Source: a virus
DNA length: 36,019 nt
Direction: 5' to 3' (one strand)
IMG/VR virus record: IMGVR_UViG_3300047312_000136
Span: 1 to 36,019 of that record
The translations under genes and the position numbers were made by a program. Below, piece by piece: positions 1-7,935 of this stretch. The notes under the pieces were generated by a model. It saw only the letters and a list, made by a program, of their open reading frames with translations, searched no databases and was not told where the DNA came from. The stretch's first letter is position 1, and the number at the start of each line of letters is the position of its first letter.

Positions 1-615
1 GCGATACGGCGGGTCTTTACCTTCCGACGTGCGATCTTCGTAGGCAGGGCTGTCATCATAGCCATACACCCGATTCGTCTTTGTCAGATGGTAGACGCCA
101 AACATGGCGCTGTCCTCGCCGACATGCACCTTCATGCCTAAACCCTCGGCGTACCCGACCCAATACTCCGCGCACTTGGCGGCGCTCGTCTGCTCCATCA
201 TGCCCTCGCGCTCAAGGGCGAAGCCGTGCAGATGCACCGCCCCGAAGCCCTCGTAAAGAGCAAGAGTAATCAGCCAATCGCAGCTATTGCAGTGATATTC
301 GCCACGCGGATATTTCGCCTGCAATTGAGCGCGTGGAAATATCTCGGCGTGAGCCATGCGCTTATCCGGCCAGTCGTCGGCCAGGACGATGCGAGTTTTA
401 GGATGCTCTAACGCCCAGACCGCATCGCGCCAGCAGGGGTAGCCGTATTTCTTGAGTAGCGTGTAACGATGAACATTGAACATACGGTCGTAGCGCGGCA
501 CCCAATCCTTCACCGAAAAATTGATGCCCCAAATCTCAACGTCATCATCCTCCGCCAACTGGAAATCAAAGCAGCGCGCCTTTGCGCCGCCACCCAAGAT
601 GATGGCTTGTTTCAT
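1..615 (-). CDS. Rossmann-like phage protein, possible glycosyltransferase (partial, 3' end cut by window)
   Basis: An open frame of 205 codons runs from an ATG at 615 off the left edge. The start has a strong ribosome site (AGGAGG, a few bases upstream). The N-terminus begins IILGGGAKA, a glycine-rich Rossmann-type loop, followed by a strand pattern with EIWGIN. Near residues 109-135 lies a pattern of a serine-containing segment, an ALYEGFG helix and a VHLHGF strand. This layout recalls the DUF115/MptE-like and GT42 sialyltransferase folds, which share a GxGxS N-terminal loop and a later helix-strand-GxD/GF motif. That resemblance is weak and by eye. It is the last visible gene of the minus-strand head cluster. 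If it is a glycosyltransferase, the nonulosonate operon at 8467-16362 would give it a donor. Otherwise it is an unknown phage protein. Confidence 0.75.
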   Translation of the reverse strand, partial: MKQAIILGGGAKARCFDFQLAEDDDVEIWGINFSVKDWVPRYDRMFNVHRYTLLKKYGYPCWRDAVWALEHPKTRIVLADDWPDKRMAHAEIFPRAQLQAKYPRGEYHCNSCDWLITLALYEGFGAVHLHGFALEREGMMEQTSAAKCAEYWVGYAEGLGMKVHVGEDSAMFGVYHLTKTNRVYGYDDSPAYEDRTSEGKDPPYR

Positions 616-681
616 AAAGTCCTCCTCTATTTTTGCGAGAGCCGATCACCTTGAACGGTTTTATGAGGCTACGCATAGCCC

Positions 682-747
682 GTAGGGGCCGCAGGCGATC
701 TTTCTGAAAGCCGAACCTCTCGCTGCCCGACTTGGAGACTCCCCTAC
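682..747 (-). other. Possible structured RNA between two minus-strand genes
   Basis: The 136-base gap between the genes at 752-1180 and 1-615 contains a perfect 7-base closing stem (GTAGGGG with CCCCTAC). On the minus strand a 4-base stem (TCTC with GAGA) lies just inside, followed by a small CTTTC/GAAAG hairpin. Just downstream on the same strand is a GGCTA/TAGCC hairpin. The outline imitates a tRNA acceptor and D arm, but there is no room for a T arm and no TTC loop in the right place. It may be a processing or translational control structure, or chance. Confidence 0.3.
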
Positions 748-751
748 CAAA

Positions 752-1180
752 TTAGATGGTATCGGGATGCCCTTCCGGGTGATTGCCATTGCCCTTAGCA
801 ATCAAAAGCCGTTTCAAAATATATTTATTCGTCCCGGGCAGTTTCGTGTACTTGTGTGGCTTTTTAGTAAACAATCTTTGTATTTCGGGCACCGAAACGG
901 TCGAATCTATATACCCGGCAGCAACTGCCGACTGTTGACATTCAACCGGATCAACACCAACGGGATTGTTAACGAAGAACCTATCAATGTTGCCATCCAG
1001 CCCAATGCGTGGCTCCATGCGTCCCTTTCTGCTTTTGGGACGGACGCTTTCTTCCGCCATCATCTCTTGCGACGAGATGTCGTCTGTCAAAAGAGCTACA
1101 CCAAGTTCTCGTTGTTCATCGGTAAGACTCGTAACACCCCACATCATCGCAAGGGTTCTAATCTTGTCTTCTACTTTCAT
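752..1180 (-). CDS. Hypothetical phage protein, 142 aa
   Basis: The ATG at 1180 follows an AGGAGG ribosome site 5-6 bases upstream. The gene starts 12 bases after the head morphogenesis stop, so it is in the same operon. The N-terminal 35 residues look helical. The middle is basic (PKSRKGR), and the end has many lysines with a GTNKYILKRLL stretch. I do not recognise a family. By position it could be a head-associated or scaffold-related protein, but nothing in the sequence shows that. Confidence 0.7.
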   Translation of the reverse strand: MKVEDKIRTLAMMWGVTSLTDEQRELGVALLTDDISSQEMMAEESVRPKSRKGRMEPRIGLDGNIDRFFVNNPVGVDPVECQQSAVAAGYIDSTVSVPEIQRLFTKKPHKYTKLPGTNKYILKRLLIAKGNGNHPEGHPDTI

Positions 1181-1192
1181 TACAACCTCCTC

Positions 1193-2521
1193 TTAGGTTT
1201 GTGTTTGATACTCATACTCACTTTCACTCTCACTGTCGTCAGGGACTTTAGTTAAGTCTGTAACATAATCAACGCTGCACTCGCAATTAGGATGCACAGG
1301 CGGGTCGTCAATCGGGCCGTCGTCACTATCAAACGGTTCGTCTATCCCGACGCCATCCGGGTTGTTGTCTGGTATCGACTCGCAGATCGGGCAGGGGCTA
1401 TCGCCTAATTGCCATTGCCGCGTCAGCGCGTCTTCGGGAATTGCGCCACGATCAACCGCTTGGCTGTAGGCGTCATGCAATCCTAAATTTGCTGCACGCG
1501 TACTCTCAGTCTGAGCAATCGTAGCAGCACGATAGTCCAAATAATTTTCAATGTAATCTGACACCATGCTTTCGACAGCAGCATCCGACAGGTCGTTACC
1601 CGCGTCGATTGCGTCTTGGTAAACGGCGTCATACTCGGTGTTCCTTAGCTGCCGCTGTAGAGCTTTCGGGTCGAGGTCTTGTAGCATGCTCTGATAATTC
1701 AATACCGCCTGCGCCTGCGTATCGGTTAGGCCGATCATATCGCGCACACTGGCGGCGACCTCCTCCATATCCAAGCCTTCGCTAACGCCGTCCGATATAA
1801 TCGTGTCGATTGCATCGCGCGCGTCAGTCTCTAATTGTGCGATCAGCCGATCCTGCTCATCGCGTATCTCCTTCGCAATGTCAGGCGCGAACGCATCGAA
1901 GTTGAACTGATCGCCGGTTGCCTTCGTTATTTTGAGCAGCTTCGCAACAGTCGGCTCCCTGTCCTCGAAGAAGTCGCAAACATCATCAGCCATTATTCTG
2001 CCAGCGACCGCCGTGCAGTTACCGCCGCGACCTTCGCTGCCATCAAATGTTTCGGCGTACATCGAGCAAGTATCACATCGCGGATAGTCGGCGCGCCGCC
2101 CCAAACGTCCGGGCTTCCATTGCTGCTCCTGGGTGCGATAGTTTGCTTGCTTCTTCGTCGCCAGCCCACCCCATTCAACGCTACTTTGAAATCGTTTCTT
2201 AAACCGCACCTTGCGCCGCTTGGCGGCAAACAACCCGTTGATCTTGCGAGCGCCGAGCGCGCCACCAGCAGCGCGTAGCTTGCCGAGCCTATCGAACGGC
2301 CCGCGCAAGACCTCGCGGTAGTGATGCCAGTTGATAAGCATGGCAGGATTGATGCCGTGCTTGAGCGCATCGATTACCTTGCCGACCGGCACCATATCGC
2401 TGAGATTGTTGAAAGCGTGCTGTAGATCGCGCGCAACGCCCTTCATGGCCGAACGCGATAGCCGCAAGATTGGATCGTCGTCGCGCTGATAATGTCGAGC
2501 GGGGCGGATGCGCTTTACCAT
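1193..2521 (-). CDS. Head morphogenesis protein, SPP1 gp7 / Mu F-like
   Basis: A 442-residue minor head protein, expected to sit inside the procapsid near the portal and help DNA injection or assembly. The C-terminal third carries the family signature: a helix with IAQTESTRAANLG, then QWQLGDSPCPIC and, after an acidic insert, HPNCECSV. These are the paired cysteines typical of SPP1 gp7/MuF proteins. The longer frame reaches 2572, but I place the start at the ATG at 2521. It has GGAG upstream and lies one base after the preceding stop (TGA at 2523-2525). The first 150 residues are basic and contain no recognised domain. The last residues form an acidic SESESEYEYQTQT tail. The portal and terminase genes lie upstream on the same strand, which supports the call. 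Confidence 0.88.
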   Translation of the reverse strand: MVKRIRPARHYQRDDDPILRLSRSAMKGVARDLQHAFNNLSDMVPVGKVIDALKHGINPAMLINWHHYREVLRGPFDRLGKLRAAGGALGARKINGLFAAKRRKVRFKKRFQSSVEWGGLATKKQANYRTQEQQWKPGRLGRRADYPRCDTCSMYAETFDGSEGRGGNCTAVAGRIMADDVCDFFEDREPTVAKLLKITKATGDQFNFDAFAPDIAKEIRDEQDRLIAQLETDARDAIDTIISDGVSEGLDMEEVAASVRDMIGLTDTQAQAVLNYQSMLQDLDPKALQRQLRNTEYDAVYQDAIDAGNDLSDAAVESMVSDYIENYLDYRAATIAQTESTRAANLGLHDAYSQAVDRGAIPEDALTRQWQLGDSPCPICESIPDNNPDGVGIDEPFDSDDGPIDDPPVHPNCECSVDYVTDLTKVPDDSESESEYEYQTQT

Positions 2522-2522
2522 C

Positions 2523-2792
2523 TCATCTCCATGCGACGTTTTGAGGAAGCTCAGCCGTTCCGTACACCTCAAGACATAGCCGACTTTCGCGCTCGTAACC
2601 AGTCACCTTGATCCAATCGTAGACCTCTTTATTGCGGAATCCATGTAGCGTCTGAAGCTGCGGGAGCCTTTGTTCTGCCTGCGGCTCGACCTCGCGATAT
2701 AGCCAATCAACTATAACGTATTGGATGATGAACGGATTGAGCGGGCTACGCCATATTCGCGGAAAACCAGCAGCGCTTAGTTCTTCGCCCAT
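2523..2792 (-). CDS. Hypothetical phage protein, 89 aa
   Basis: The start ATG at 2792 overlaps the end of the 51-residue gene upstream by 16 bases. The stop at 2523 abuts the head morphogenesis start, so all three are probably translated together. The protein is rich in aromatic residues and starts with a proline-containing IWRSPLNPF segment. I see no known motif. Position between the portal side and MuF suggests a small head-completion or accessory protein, by inference only. Confidence 0.65.
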   Translation of the reverse strand: MGEELSAAGFPRIWRSPLNPFIIQYVIVDWLYREVEPQAEQRLPQLQTLHGFRNKEVYDWIKVTGYERESRLCLEVYGTAELPQNVAWR

Positions 2793-2932
2793 TGCGTTTT
2801 TATAATCTTGTACCCGCGATCCTCAAGACCATCCAAAACCAAATCTGCCATCTGCTGCGGGTTTTGAATACTGACAGCAGCCATAGCATCGATCAACGCT
2901 TGGCGAGCCTTTAATTGCTTCTCGGTCAGCAT
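2777..2932 (-). CDS. Small hypothetical phage protein, 51 aa
   Basis: An ATG at 2930-2932 directly follows the lipoprotein stop (TAA at 2933-2935), and the frame runs 51 codons to a TAA at 2777-2779. The product begins MLTEKQLKARQ and is mostly alpha-helical with a charged surface (DLVLDGLEDRGYKIIKTQ). Its tight packing between two coupled genes, with a 16-base overlap into the next, is the main support. Function unknown. Confidence 0.65.
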   Translation of the reverse strand: MLTEKQLKARQALIDAMAAVSIQNPQQMADLVLDGLEDRGYKIIKTQWAKN

Positions 2933-3553
2933 TTACTGCACCGTAAAGCTATTGACCTTGAACGTAGCGCTGCCGCTTGAGAGAAAGATACCGTGACCGG
3001 CGAAATACTGCCCGCCGAAGGTAAAGCCAGCACCGAACAGGTTGGACAGCAAGCCCTGGAACGCAGCCGCGCTTCCTACGCCGTAGCAACCAGTCCAAAG
3101 CGTCGGATCGAGCTTGACGGTTATTATCTGATTGTTGCCGACAACGAGCGGCGTTCGCGCAGCAAATTGCCGATACCAATTATATTCGTTCGCGCACGTC
3201 AGAGTGTCGCCGCTGCGCCACAAGAATAGATGCATCGTCGGCGGGTTGATGTCGGTTTGACTGTTGCCGCCCGATGCTTGCAGTTGCGCCCATACCGGAT
3301 TGTTCGCCGTAACAGAAAAGTTCAGCGTGAGAGTTTGACCGATCTTGGGGACACTCGGAAGCTGTGTATAAAAATAGCCAGCGTAACTACCGGGGCCTGG
3401 AAACGCGAAGCTCCCATTAGCGACTTTTACGCCGCTGTCGCTAACCCACTGCCCTACGTTTGGCGGGCTGCTACTTCCGCCGCCGCAGCCGAGCAGAAGG
3501 AGTAACCACCACAAGGCAAAAATGATTGCTACGTAGAGCCACCAAGGACGCAT
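2933..3553 (-). CDS. Predicted lipoprotein with beta-rich domain
   Basis: Residues 1-23 form a lipoprotein signal: basic start, a very hydrophobic Trp/Leu core, and a lipobox LLGC with the acylated cysteine at position 23. A GGGSSSPP linker follows. The remaining 170 residues are rich in alternating hydrophobic, Gly and Ser residues, as in a beta-sandwich, and end with FGGQYFAGHGIF. I recall this GHG-type beta domain from other uncharacterised phage proteins. The ATG at 3553 has AGGGA upstream. It should be exported and anchored to a membrane of the infected cell. Lipoproteins in phage genomes often act in superinfection exclusion, but here that is inference. It sits between portal and head genes, an unusual place for a lipoprotein. 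Confidence 0.85.
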   Translation of the reverse strand: MRPWWLYVAIIFALWWLLLLLGCGGGSSSPPNVGQWVSDSGVKVANGSFAFPGPGSYAGYFYTQLPSVPKIGQTLTLNFSVTANNPVWAQLQASGGNSQTDINPPTMHLFLWRSGDTLTCANEYNWYRQFAARTPLVVGNNQIITVKLDPTLWTGCYGVGSAAAFQGLLSNLFGAGFTFGGQYFAGHGIFLSSGSATFKVNSFTVQ

Positions 3554-3562
3554 TTTCGATCC

Positions 3563-3838
3563 CTAAGAAGATGGCAGGATAAACAGACACATCGGTGCGC
3601 CGCCCTTCTGCGCACAGGCATGACATTGCTTATCGAACGATGGGAACGTCTGCTTTGGTGTAAAGTGAATCCCGGCCCACTCATAACCCGTATCAGTCTC
3701 GGTAATGCTGTCGCAGGCGACGTTCTTGCAATCCCCCGTCTCACCGTCGCCGTTACAGCACCATGCCGGGTAGTTATCGTGCGCCCGAACCGGGGCGCAC
3801 AACAACATCGCAGCAATAAATACCGACAACCACTTCAT
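3563..3838 (-). CDS. Small secreted cysteine-rich protein
   Basis: A 91-residue protein with a clear signal peptide (MKWLSVFIAAMLLCAPVRA, cleavage before HDNYP). The mature part has eight cysteines, including CC after AHDNYPAW, then DC, KQCHAC and a final PMCLFI. The AH-x-x-YP-x-x-CC start and the CLF/CLY end match a family of short periplasmic proteins that I recall as common in Bradyrhizobium and relatives, function unknown. The ATG overlaps the upstream stop as ATGA at 3835-3838. A host-derived exported protein inside the head cluster suggests an accessory gene picked up from the host. Disulfides would need the periplasm. Confidence 0.82.
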   Translation of the reverse strand: MKWLSVFIAAMLLCAPVRAHDNYPAWCCNGDGETGDCKNVACDSITETDTGYEWAGIHFTPKQTFPSFDKQCHACAQKGGAPMCLFILPSS

Positions 3839-4155
3839 GCAGCGGGCGTATTCGCCGTAACCGCAGCGGCCACTGCCGCGTCATTAGTCGTAAGCGAGGC
3901 AGTGAGCGCGTCGAGCGCCGCCTGCGTAACCGGATCGCTCGAAGGCGGAATCGCCTTGATGAGCGCAGTCAGATTGCCGAGCAGAGCGATAACCGAGTTC
4001 GTTACGTTCGTGTTGTTTGTGACCTCTGCCGTAAGTGCGTCTAGGGTAACAGCCATGCTTCTCTCCTGTGATGAAAGTCTCTGTAGCATGCCAATCATGA
4101 CACGCTGATTGGCAACAATCTCGTTTAGCTGATCGCCCCACCACTTCCAAGGCAT
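3835..4155 (-). CDS. Small helical/coiled phage protein, 106 aa (two possible starts)
   Basis: The first ATG at 4155 lies one base after the upstream stop but has no clear ribosome site. An in-frame ATG at 4056 (residue 34) has AGGAGAG about 7 bases upstream. That would give a 73-residue protein beginning MAVTLDALTAEV. The shorter part is a regular pattern of Ala, Thr, Val and Asn (TNNTNVTNSVIALLGNLTALI, then AALDALTASLTTND). It is like short helical proteins that I recall from many alphaproteobacterial phages. The longer form adds a Trp-rich charged start. Either or both may be made. Function unknown. Confidence 0.7.
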   Translation of the reverse strand: MPWKWWGDQLNEIVANQRVMIGMLQRLSSQERSMAVTLDALTAEVTNNTNVTNSVIALLGNLTALIKAIPPSSDPVTQAALDALTASLTTNDAAVAAAVTANTPAA

Positions 4156-4156
4156 T

Positions 4157-4453
4157 TTATGCTGACTCTGCTGGCTTGATTGGTATTCGCTTGGCGATTT
4201 CCGGGGTGCTGACTACGATGATATTCAATCCGAGCACTTCGATAATATATTCTGAGCCGTTGACGCGCTTCATCGTGGCCGCATCGAATTCATTGGCAAA
4301 AACAATACTAAGGCGGTCCTTGTCCGCCTTCGTCGGCACACCGATAGTAACCAACGTTTTCTCTGCATCGATGCCGCTCTTTTCCAAAAGCCAGCGAAGA
4401 TCGGCCCCGACCTTGCATAACGTTGGTCTGCTAGTCGGGGCCAGTTGTGACAC
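4157..4453 (-). CDS. Hypothetical phage protein, 98 aa
   Basis: This uses a GTG start at 4451-4453 just after the upstream stop (TGA at 4455-4457), so it is coupled to the MCDYS gene. The product has alternating strand-like stretches (TLVTIGVPT, YIIEVLGLNIIVV) and ends KRIPIKPAESA. I do not recognise a family. The position between portal and MuF is compatible with a structural role, but nothing confirms one. Confidence 0.7.
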   Translation of the reverse strand: MSQLAPTSRPTLCKVGADLRWLLEKSGIDAEKTLVTIGVPTKADKDRLSIVFANEFDAATMKRVNGSEYIIEVLGLNIIVVSTPEIAKRIPIKPAESA

Positions 4454-4454
4454 C

Positions 4455-4895
4455 TCAGGCGACTACTTCGAGCCGCTTCTGCTCCGAAGCCTCTTTTGCG
4501 TTCTTGGGCTTGGCTGGCATTTGCAGCACAGTCGCCGTCTGACCTTCATCGAGTCCAGTCAAGAGAACGACATGACCATCCGGCATTTCGATTGCATCGT
4601 GGTGCCGCATTGGCTCGTCTAGATTGATCTGGCGGAAGATCGCGACCTTATGTTCGTTCTTCGCAAACGTAGTCATAATGCCTGCGAGCGCCTTGTAGTA
4701 CCACGGCAGTGCCGTAGTGACCTCGGCATCAAACGCAATCTCGGTGCCGGGGAGTAGGCACACGGCAACGTTGACAGGATCATCTGGCCCCGCACCCGCG
4801 AAGCCCTTTGTTCCAGTGCCGAAGTTCTTCACCACAAGCTTGTCGCCAACCTTGGCTGAGCGAAAAGCAACGTTCTGTAGACTGTAGTCACACAT
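4455..4895 (-). CDS. MCDYS-family small protein, function unknown
   Basis: I place the start at the ATG at 4895 (MCDYSLQNV), which has GGGAG upstream. A longer frame begins at 4910. It overlaps the portal stop by 8 bases. The protein has the sequence order MCDYS, AKVGDKLV, VAVCLLPGTEIAFDAEV, FRQINLDEP, HHDAIEMPDG and ATVLQMP. I recognise this from short uncharacterised proteins in Bradyrhizobium and related genomes, by memory. Conserved positions are intact, so it is not a decayed copy. Its role is unknown. Its presence points to a Nitrobacteraceae-type host and is a second host-like gene inside the head cluster. Confidence 0.8.
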   Translation of the reverse strand: MCDYSLQNVAFRSAKVGDKLVVKNFGTGTKGFAGAGPDDPVNVAVCLLPGTEIAFDAEVTTALPWYYKALAGIMTTFAKNEHKVAIFRQINLDEPMRHHDAIEMPDGHVVLLTGLDEGQTATVLQMPAKPKNAKEASEQKRLEVVA

Positions 4896-6552
4896 GATGC
4901 TTGCTCCCATTGTGCCTGTTCGCGCTAATCCCGAATCGCGGGCCTTGCTGCCTGATGATACGCTTCGCCAAGCTCGCGAGTAGCATCTTATTTAATCGGT
5001 CGGACGGGCTTCCGGGTTTCGCGGGCTGTGGCGGATTCTTGATGTTTTCCGTCTGCGCCTGATCTGCCTCATCTTGATTATCCAACTGCTCATCGAGCAA
5101 GCCAGCGGCCTGCAATGCGCGAGGATCGCTAACATCGGGCAATCCGCCAGCGTCTAGCAGGAAGGTTTGCAGATCCTCGTTCGGGAACATCGGCATACCG
5201 GCTTGCGACATGCGCAGCACATAATTCGAAAGCACATCTAGGTCTACCCGCTGCGCTAGATCAGGGACAAGCTTCGGCTTTGTTTTCGGATCGAAGCCGT
5301 TTAACTGCCACAACCGCTCGACGGCGTACTTGTTATAGACCTCGGCAAAATTATTCAGGTAGCCCTCCACTGCCTGAAAAAACATATCGACCTTAGTGAC
5401 CGCCAGCGATTGCGTGCCGCGCGCTTCGTGCCCAAGGCTTAGGAAGTCCGCAAGCACAGATGTCATCATGCCGATATTGTAGCGACCGATTGCGACCTCG
5501 AAATTCAACGCCGTGCCGCGACCGCCTTGTGGCGTCTGTAGCTCAAGTGAAAATTGCGGAAGACTGGTCGGGCCGTTTGCGCCCTGCCACGGATCGCTTG
5601 GCATCACGGCACCCATCTGTTCGTCCACTCGCATGTTACGCGCGAGAGAGCGAAACGATTCCATGCTCGCCATCGCTTTTGAATTGCCTGCGTTGGCGGC
5701 TTCAATCATCGCCATCGGCACCTTGACGACAGGAAAGCCGCCCATGCGTTCGCCCAAGATAGCCTCTAGCTCCTGCAATCGTTTGATAAAGTAATAGGGA
5801 ACGTAGGCAGTACGTAGGATCGAGCGGCCTTCTGGATTGTTCTTATGCGAAGTCGGCCGAAACAGCAGCATCTTCTCTATTGCCATGTCGCGCATGATGC
5901 CGGTCCACGGCAACTGACGCACGCCGGTGATCGTGCCGACACCATCGAAGTACCATTGCAGAATAGTATCCTGCCCGCGTAACGGAATGCGCCGCCAGCC
6001 AATCAATCCATCATCGTAATCGCTCGCGCCTTGCCGCTGGCCGTCAGCAGATTGCGGCGGCGTTTTTCCGAGCCTGCGCTTATAGACAATCTCGTGCGGA
6101 GCGTAGCCGTACTGTAGCGCCGATAGATTCTCGATAATCAAATCGGACCACGTGTGGCTCATGTCGTCCATGCACGATTGAATAAAGTCTGCCGCTTGCT
6201 GTCCCTGGCCGGTGCCGACTTCCTCGCTTGGCTCGACGCGCCACTCCACTTTGCGCATGGTACTTTGAATTGCGTAAAGCAACGCGCCAATAGTCGGGCT
6301 GTTGTCGCCCATCTCGCGGTATTTCTGCGCGCCCTGCCGACCTTGTAACTCAAAAAGCGTTTCTTCCTTCACCCAACCGGAAAAGACGCGAAGGCCGGAG
6401 ACGCCAATTTCTCGGAAGGTCAGCCCTCGCTGAATATTCCCGGTGTCGAATACCGGGGCCGCACCCGGCGTTGACATGATGTTGGTAGTGATGTCCGCGC
6501 GCTCATCGATCGGTCGAGAGAACGGATTTACTGGTTGCGTCGGATCAGCCAT
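4888..6552 (-). CDS. Phage portal protein, DUF935 / Mu gp29-like
   Basis: A 554-residue portal subunit. It would form the dodecameric ring at the capsid vertex through which TerL pumps DNA. The central region carries the family pattern: REMGDNSPTIGALLYAI with VEWRVEPSEE, a WSDLIIENLSALQYGYAPHEIVYKR-type stretch in pieces, and NPEGRSILRTAYVPYYFIKR followed by a helical LQELEAILGERMGGFPV. A later ARGTQSLAVTKVDMF segment also fits. The C-terminus is Gln/Asp/Pro-rich and probably disordered. The start at 6552 is six bases after the TerL stop. Length is in the usual range for this portal class. Confidence 0.9.
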   Translation of the reverse strand: MADPTQPVNPFSRPIDERADITTNIMSTPGAAPVFDTGNIQRGLTFREIGVSGLRVFSGWVKEETLFELQGRQGAQKYREMGDNSPTIGALLYAIQSTMRKVEWRVEPSEEVGTGQGQQAADFIQSCMDDMSHTWSDLIIENLSALQYGYAPHEIVYKRRLGKTPPQSADGQRQGASDYDDGLIGWRRIPLRGQDTILQWYFDGVGTITGVRQLPWTGIMRDMAIEKMLLFRPTSHKNNPEGRSILRTAYVPYYFIKRLQELEAILGERMGGFPVVKVPMAMIEAANAGNSKAMASMESFRSLARNMRVDEQMGAVMPSDPWQGANGPTSLPQFSLELQTPQGGRGTALNFEVAIGRYNIGMMTSVLADFLSLGHEARGTQSLAVTKVDMFFQAVEGYLNNFAEVYNKYAVERLWQLNGFDPKTKPKLVPDLAQRVDLDVLSNYVLRMSQAGMPMFPNEDLQTFLLDAGGLPDVSDPRALQAAGLLDEQLDNQDEADQAQTENIKNPPQPAKPGSPSDRLNKMLLASLAKRIIRQQGPRFGISANRHNGSKHHV

Positions 6553-6558
6553 GAGTCA

Positions 6559-7935
6559 TCACCATAAGACGCCTTTTTCTTTTTTAGCCGGTTGATTACC
6601 AGGACGCACAGGCGACAAGGCCGGGTTTTGTACCTCACCCCATTGCGGGTCGCCAAAGTATTCTCGCGGTTGGGCTACTACACCGAATCCGCCTGTGCCT
6701 ACGACAGTACGCCGAACCGACTCGACTGCATAGCGCACAGCATCAATAGTATGGTTGTCCTTGTCGAGCAGCGACGGCAGCACTTCATCAGTCAGCTTGT
6801 CTCGCTCGTAGGCGTAAAACGTAAATTCGTCCACGACACGCTTACAGTTTGGGTGGATAATGACATCGTATGATTTGATGAACTCCACGCCCTCCTCGAC
6901 AGAGCCTGATCCCTTGCGCGCTCGTTCAATCTGCGGGTAGCCGTGATTTGACATGTAGCTGATAGTTTCCGGCCGAGCGCTGTCAGCCATGATAGGCCAT
7001 TTGCGGGGGTGTAATTCATCTTCAGGTCCATTCGCTATGCTATCAAATAGCGCTGGCGTCTTGTCTATCTCGACGCCTACGCCGCTTGCCTCAGCATCGA
7101 TATAAAGCACCCTCGTTTCTGGGAACACGTAGCAGCGCACCAGGACCGTAGGATCAACGGAGAACCCCCAGTCTGCGCCGTAGTATGGACGTGTCCCGCT
7201 GGGCACGTCCAATGCCTCAATCTTCCAATTCCTAAACACTGCCGAGTCGGTGCGGTGAGCGTACTGGCCTCGCCAGACGTGCTTATACTTCTCTGGGTCA
7301 CGAACCTGATCCCTTTCCATTTCTACTTTGAGAACTTCGGGAAAGAACGGGTTATCCTCAATCTGCAATTCCTTAACGATTGCCCACTTGTCATAATACC
7401 GTTTAAGTGACGACGGCACTCCGGCGTCGGCAATATCCCCTTTCCGAAACATCGCATCAACCGGATCGCGCGGGCTACGCGGATTCCAGGCGAACCAAAT
7501 CTCCGAGCCGTTCTTACGAATGGTAGGGATTAGCGTGTTAAGACTGACTTGCGATACGGTGCTGGCTTCCTCTACCCATACGATGTCGATATTTGCCATT
7601 GATTGCATCGACACTGCACGCGCAGTCTGCAAGCCCTCAAATATAAACTGCGAGCCGTTTACTCCGGTGATGGTGTTCGCCGTAGACACGAAGAACGTAT
7701 CCAACCCTGCCCGCATAATTGCTTCGTCGAGCATGTGTTTGACCGACTCGCGGATTGTCTTCTGTACCTCGCGGCAACAGAGTATACGGGTGGGCTTTTT
7801 GGTGGCCTTTAAGATGGCGGCAATAGCAAAGCTTGTACTCTTAGCTGCACCGCGACCGGAGAACATTGCCTTATAGCGCGCTCGAACCTTAACTAGATCA
7901 CGGAACGCTTTCGGCAATTCCAGATCATGCGCCAT
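6559..7935 (-). CDS. terL: Terminase large subunit (PBSX/Terminase_3 type)
   Basis: The packaging ATPase and nuclease. Residues 27-34 are the Walker A variant GRGAAKST, and 116-124 (IDIVWVEEA) are Walker B with the catalytic Glu. The nuclease half starts at D255 in YGADWGFSVDP and continues with D318 (MADSARPE) and the DNHTIDAVRYA helix near 400. These supply the acidic metal ligands of the RNase H-like fold. At 458 residues it is full length. The start ATG overlaps the upstream stop by one base (TAATG). The adjacent portal gene confirms the packaging module. The short tail rich in Pro/Lys after residue 435 is variable in the family. Confidence 0.95.
   Translation of the reverse strand: MAHDLELPKAFRDLVKVRARYKAMFSGRGAAKSTSFAIAAILKATKKPTRILCCREVQKTIRESVKHMLDEAIMRAGLDTFFVSTANTITGVNGSQFIFEGLQTARAVSMQSMANIDIVWVEEASTVSQVSLNTLIPTIRKNGSEIWFAWNPRSPRDPVDAMFRKGDIADAGVPSSLKRYYDKWAIVKELQIEDNPFFPEVLKVEMERDQVRDPEKYKHVWRGQYAHRTDSAVFRNWKIEALDVPSGTRPYYGADWGFSVDPTVLVRCYVFPETRVLYIDAEASGVGVEIDKTPALFDSIANGPEDELHPRKWPIMADSARPETISYMSNHGYPQIERARKGSGSVEEGVEFIKSYDVIIHPNCKRVVDEFTFYAYERDKLTDEVLPSLLDKDNHTIDAVRYAVESVRRTVVGTGGFGVVAQPREYFGDPQWGEVQNPALSPVRPGNQPAKKEKGVLW

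Noticed and set aside
682-747. tRNA gene
   Set aside because: The acceptor-like stem is perfect, but there is no T arm or anticodon arm of correct size; the total length is too short.
767-1255. 162-codon plus-strand frame
   Set aside because: It lies opposite the 142-residue minus-strand gene and the MuF tail, has no ribosome site and would be the only plus-strand gene in the head cluster.
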